DNA of 16,873 nt from Ascidiaceihabitans sp. (lineage in GTDB: Bacteria; Pseudomonadota; Alphaproteobacteria; Rhodobacterales; Rhodobacteraceae): the NCBI GenBank assembly GCA_023301665.1, contig JALZUL010000281.1, forward strand, positions 1 through 16,873. Reading direction: 5' to 3'. The notes under the pieces are model-generated. The model had not been told where the DNA came from. It searched no databases and worked only from the letters and a program-made list of their open reading frames with translations. The position numbers and the translations under genes were made by a program. Shown one piece after another: positions 15,338-16,873 of the stretch. How positions within the stretch are numbered: position 1 is the first letter of the stretch; each line of letters opens with the position of its first letter.

Positions 15338-15553
15338 TCAAAAAAATAAGCTATCTGACATCAATGCCACAGCAATTCCAAGTACAATGAGGCCTCCGAT
15401 CAGCGAAAGCGCAACAGGAATTCCATAAAACAAACAAACCACCGCCGAAGCTCCCGTGCCTATCGAAAAGGCAAGGACAAAACGCCCCGCCGATTTCAAC
15501 AATGATCCAAAAATTTCAGCAAAGAAGCCGTTGAATTTACGATTAATCGCCAT
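15338..15553 (-). CDS. Small two-helix membrane protein (71 aa)
   Basis: I do not recognise the family. The short protein has a basic, amphipathic N-terminus (MAINRKFNGFFAEIF) and two adjacent hydrophobic helices (about 24-44 and 46-66) rich in Gly and Ala, with one Cys at 40. A strong AAGGA lies 6-7 nt before the ATG, which supports a real gene despite the size. It is divergent from the CDGSH gene, with 129 nt between starts, and convergent with the YHYH gene. It is expected in the inner membrane; no function can be given. Confidence 0.65.
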   Translation of the reverse strand: MAINRKFNGFFAEIFGSLLKSAGRFVLAFSIGTGASAVVCLFYGIPVALSLIGGLIVLGIAVALMSDSLFF

Positions 15554-15682
15554 TTGTAGTCCTTAAATATTCTCGCCCGACTAGCCTGTCATCAGATTTT
15601 GTCATCTTGAAGACTCTGGTTTGTTATTTACGTCATCTGCTTTTATTAAGGTTTCCAGCAACCAAAATCAAAGGCAGCCAAT

Positions 15683-15922
15683 ATGACCGCACCAAAAATC
15701 GCCCAAAAGGGTCCCTACCCCATCGAAGTCGAAGCAGGGAAATCCTACTTTTACTGCACCTGCGGCGAATCGAGCAAACAACCGTTCTGTGACGGCTCCC
15801 ACAAAGGCACAGATTTCGCGCCCCAAAAATTCACACCCGAAGAAAGCAAAAAAGTGTTCTTCTGCGGCTGCAAAGCCACGGGAAAATCTCCAATTTGCGA
15901 CGGTTCGCACAACAAACTTTGA
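15683..15922 (+). CDS. Tandem CDGSH iron-sulfur domain protein
   Basis: 79 aa carrying two complete CDGSH modules. Module 1: C25, C27, C36, H40 (YCTCG ... PFCDGSH). Module 2: C61, C63, C72, H76 (FCGCK ... PICDGSH). Each C-x-C-x8-C-x3-H set should bind one 2Fe-2S cluster with the three-Cys-one-His coordination of mitoNEET-type proteins; the double arrangement is that of the CISD3-like class. No signal or membrane segment is present, so it should be a soluble cytosolic electron or cluster carrier. AAAGG is 8 nt before the ATG. A stable hairpin without a T-run (15931-15949) follows the gene. Confidence 0.92.
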   Translation: MTAPKIAQKGPYPIEVEAGKSYFYCTCGESSKQPFCDGSHKGTDFAPQKFTPEESKKVFFCGCKATGKSPICDGSHNKL

Positions 15923-15930
15923 TCACGTGA

Positions 15931-15949
15931 GGTGCGCCTGGCGCGCACC
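15931..15949. repeat. GC-rich hairpin between CDGSH gene and SOS-type promoter
   Basis: GGTGCGC (15931-15937) and GCGCACC (15943-15949) form a perfect 7-bp stem with a 5-nt loop, 9 nt after the CDGSH stop. No T-run follows on either side, so it may be a non-canonical terminator or a transcript end-stabiliser. Confidence 0.5.
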
Positions 15950-15964
15950 GCACAATCACAAGAC

Positions 15965-15993
15965 TTGCAGATGTTCCACTTATGTTCTATTAA
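15965..15993 (+). promoter_or_regulatory. Candidate promoter under the LexA-type operator
   Basis: TTGCAG (15965-15970) and TATTAA (15988-15993) are exactly 17 nt apart and match the sigma-70 -35 and -10 consensus at 3 and 4 of 6 positions. The first three GTTC half-sites lie between or over these elements, so a bound repressor would block RNA polymerase. Start of transcription would fall near 16000, close to the ribosome-binding site at 16011. Confidence 0.5.
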
Positions 15994-16009
15994 TGTTCCA
16001 TATGAGAAC
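15973..16009. promoter_or_regulatory. Overlapping LexA (SOS) boxes of alphaproteobacterial type
   Basis: GTTC occurs at 15973, 15984 and 15995 with exactly 7 nt between copies, giving two overlapping GTTC-N7-GTTC boxes, the direct-repeat LexA site described for Rhodobacter and other alphaproteobacteria. A fourth half-site in the opposite orientation, GAAC, starts at 16006 with the same 7-nt spacing. The cluster ends two bases before the AAGGAG of the next gene. No other such box was found in the window by eye. Confidence 0.75.
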
Positions 16010-16024
16010 AAAGGAGCGTTTGTT

Positions 16025-16375
16025 ATGTCATTTCAAAATCACCTACCTGGCGTCTTTACCCCAGAACAGGGTGCCATGAAAATCGAAGCCCCTGTGGCCG
16101 CCACGCCAAAGCAGATCGAGTTCGCAACATCTATCGCGCGCAAGGCCAAGCTGGATGTGCCAACAACGCTATTCTCTACCCGTCACGGTCTGTCTCAATG
16201 GATCGACAAACATAAGCCCAAGCCGCTGACTGGGAAGTTTTCCGAATATCCGTCATCCAAACAAGTACAATTTGCAGAACGGATCGCACGCCTAAAACGT
16301 CGCGAAGTGCCCCAAGAGTGCTTTAAAAACAAAACGCTTATGTCCCGTTGGATCGATGGGAATAAACCGCGTTGA
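16025..16375 (+). CDS. Unknown 116-aa protein of two repeats, probably SOS-regulated
   Basis: The start at ATG 16025 is fixed by AAGGAG at 16011-16016 with 8-nt spacing; the frame extends back to 15932 but that would cross the promoter. After a 26-residue leader the protein consists of two related 39-residue repeats, at about 27-65 and 77-115, joined by a short linker. Both read KQ(I/V)xFAxxIARxxxxxVPxxxF, then LSQWID or MSRWID, then xxKP. The protein is basic and helical with no signal or membrane segment, which would suit nucleic-acid or protein binding. The repeat recalls short KQ-x-x-FA-x-x-(I/L)A modules appended to some DNA-processing enzymes, but I cannot name the family. The LexA-type operator directly upstream implies DNA-damage induction. 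Confidence 0.75.
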   Translation: MSFQNHLPGVFTPEQGAMKIEAPVAATPKQIEFATSIARKAKLDVPTTLFSTRHGLSQWIDKHKPKPLTGKFSEYPSSKQVQFAERIARLKRREVPQECFKNKTLMSRWIDGNKPR

Positions 16376-16414
16376 TCCCATTGTAGCGGCCTATATCCGC
16401 CCTATCTGAATGGT

Positions 16415-16786
16415 ATGAGTGATGAACCTACCAAAGTGCTGTACAACGCCGAATGCCCGGTGTGTAATTTTGAGATCAATCATTATCAAAACTATGCTCA
16501 AAAGACTGATCTGACCATTCGGTTTGACGATCTCAACAGCGATGCGCTTTCAACATGGGGCATCACCCAAGACCAAGCCGCACGCCGGCTCTATGTGGAA
16601 CATCACGGGATGCTTCATTCTGGCCTCCCCGCATTTGTCGTTTTGTGGCAGGCGATGCCACGATATCAGCTTCTCGCAAAAATCGTGAGTTTACCCGGCC
16701 TTTTCTGGCTCTTGTGTCGGGTCTATGACCTTGCGTTAGCACCGACAATTTACCATTGGCATAAGCTTCGGCAACGGCGAAAATAA
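16415..16786 (+). CDS. DCC1-like thiol-disulfide oxidoreductase family protein (DUF393)
   Basis: 123 aa. The opening VLYNAECPVCNFEI contains the CxxC pair (C14, C17) that defines the DCC/DUF393 family, with FDDLNSD and the later GLPAFVVLWQAMPRYQLLA stretch in the expected order. The C-terminal half is hydrophobic (LPGLFWLLCRVYDLALAP) and may be membrane-associated, and the tail is basic. Family members are predicted thioredoxin-like thiol proteins without a proven substrate. No clear Shine-Dalgarno lies before the ATG. It follows the duplicated-repeat gene by 39 nt and precedes the hemolysin III gene by 23 nt, so the three may be co-transcribed. Confidence 0.85.
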   Translation: MSDEPTKVLYNAECPVCNFEINHYQNYAQKTDLTIRFDDLNSDALSTWGITQDQAARRLYVEHHGMLHSGLPAFVVLWQAMPRYQLLAKIVSLPGLFWLLCRVYDLALAPTIYHWHKLRQRRK

Positions 16787-16809
16787 CACCACCCTACAAA
16801 GGTACTATA

Positions 16810-16873
16810 ATGCGTTATCCAACCAGTCGTCCCGAAACCATCGCCGACGGCATAATTCATGCCATCTCGATCT
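16810..16873 (+). CDS. Hemolysin III-family membrane protein (start only)
   Basis: The frame opens at ATG 16810 with AAAGG about 7 nt upstream and runs off the window end after 21 codons. The visible N-terminus, MRYPTSRPETIADGIIHAIS, fits the conserved opening of hemolysin III (HlyIII/YqfA, PAQR-related) proteins, which have seven membrane helices starting right after this motif. Only the first residues are available, so the call rests on that short match. Confidence 0.65.
   Translation, partial: MRYPTSRPETIADGIIHAISI

Noticed and set aside
1..16873. CRISPR arrays, tRNA or rRNA genes, insertion sequences, attachment sites
   Set aside because: No spaced direct repeats, cloverleaf-like segments, transposase or integrase genes, or long terminal inverted repeats were seen on reading both strands.

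Overview
The window looks like chromosome of an alphaproteobacterium of the Rhodobacterales (Roseobacter-type). The evidence is protein flavour: orphan TadE/TadG-type genes, a COG1573 uracil-DNA glycosylase next to an SseB-family gene, a KpsT/KpsE-type capsule exporter with a metal-type KdsA, AsmA divergent from rimO, and a GTTC-N7-GTTC operator of the kind used by alphaproteobacterial LexA. Base composition is mixed, with no tRNA, rRNA, CRISPR array or insertion sequence visible. The genus call is not attempted.

Layout. (1) 141-2815 (+): a 43-codon small ORF, then three tightly coupled Tad-pilus genes (a von Willebrand-A TadG-like protein and two TadE/TadF-like pseudopilins). Their terminator appears to lie inside the convergent gene. 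(2) 2812-7269 (all -): a small membrane protein, a beta-hydroxyacid dehydrogenase, a secreted PHB-depolymerase-like esterase coupled to a Tat-exported rhodanese, an SseB-domain protein, and a four-cysteine uracil-DNA glycosylase. (3) 7270-7644: a 375-nt gene-free leader with a perfect palindrome and candidate promoter. (4) 7645-10874 (+): kpsT-like ATPase, long kpsE-like polysaccharide co-polymerase and kdsA in one operon ending in a strong intrinsic terminator. No KpsM permease is in the window. (5) 10963-14412: AsmA-family gene (-) divergent from rimO (+). (6) 14486-16873: a series of small genes: YHYH protein, a two-helix membrane protein (-), a tandem CDGSH iron-sulfur protein, a 116-aa protein made of two repeats behind an apparent SOS operator, a DCC-family thiol protein and the start of a hemolysin III-family gene.

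How they fit together. Most of the window is ordinary core and accessory chromosome. The operon at 7645-10874 would supply ATP-driven capsule export plus Kdo-8-phosphate, the precursor of the Kdo linker on group-2-type capsules. The Tad genes would supply minor pilins for a pilus whose motor is encoded elsewhere. The most notable signal is four GTTC/GAAC half-sites at exact 11-bp spacing (15973-16009) over a plausible -35/-10 pair and directly before the ribosome-binding site of the unknown duplicated-repeat protein, which points to a DNA-damage-inducible gene of unknown function.
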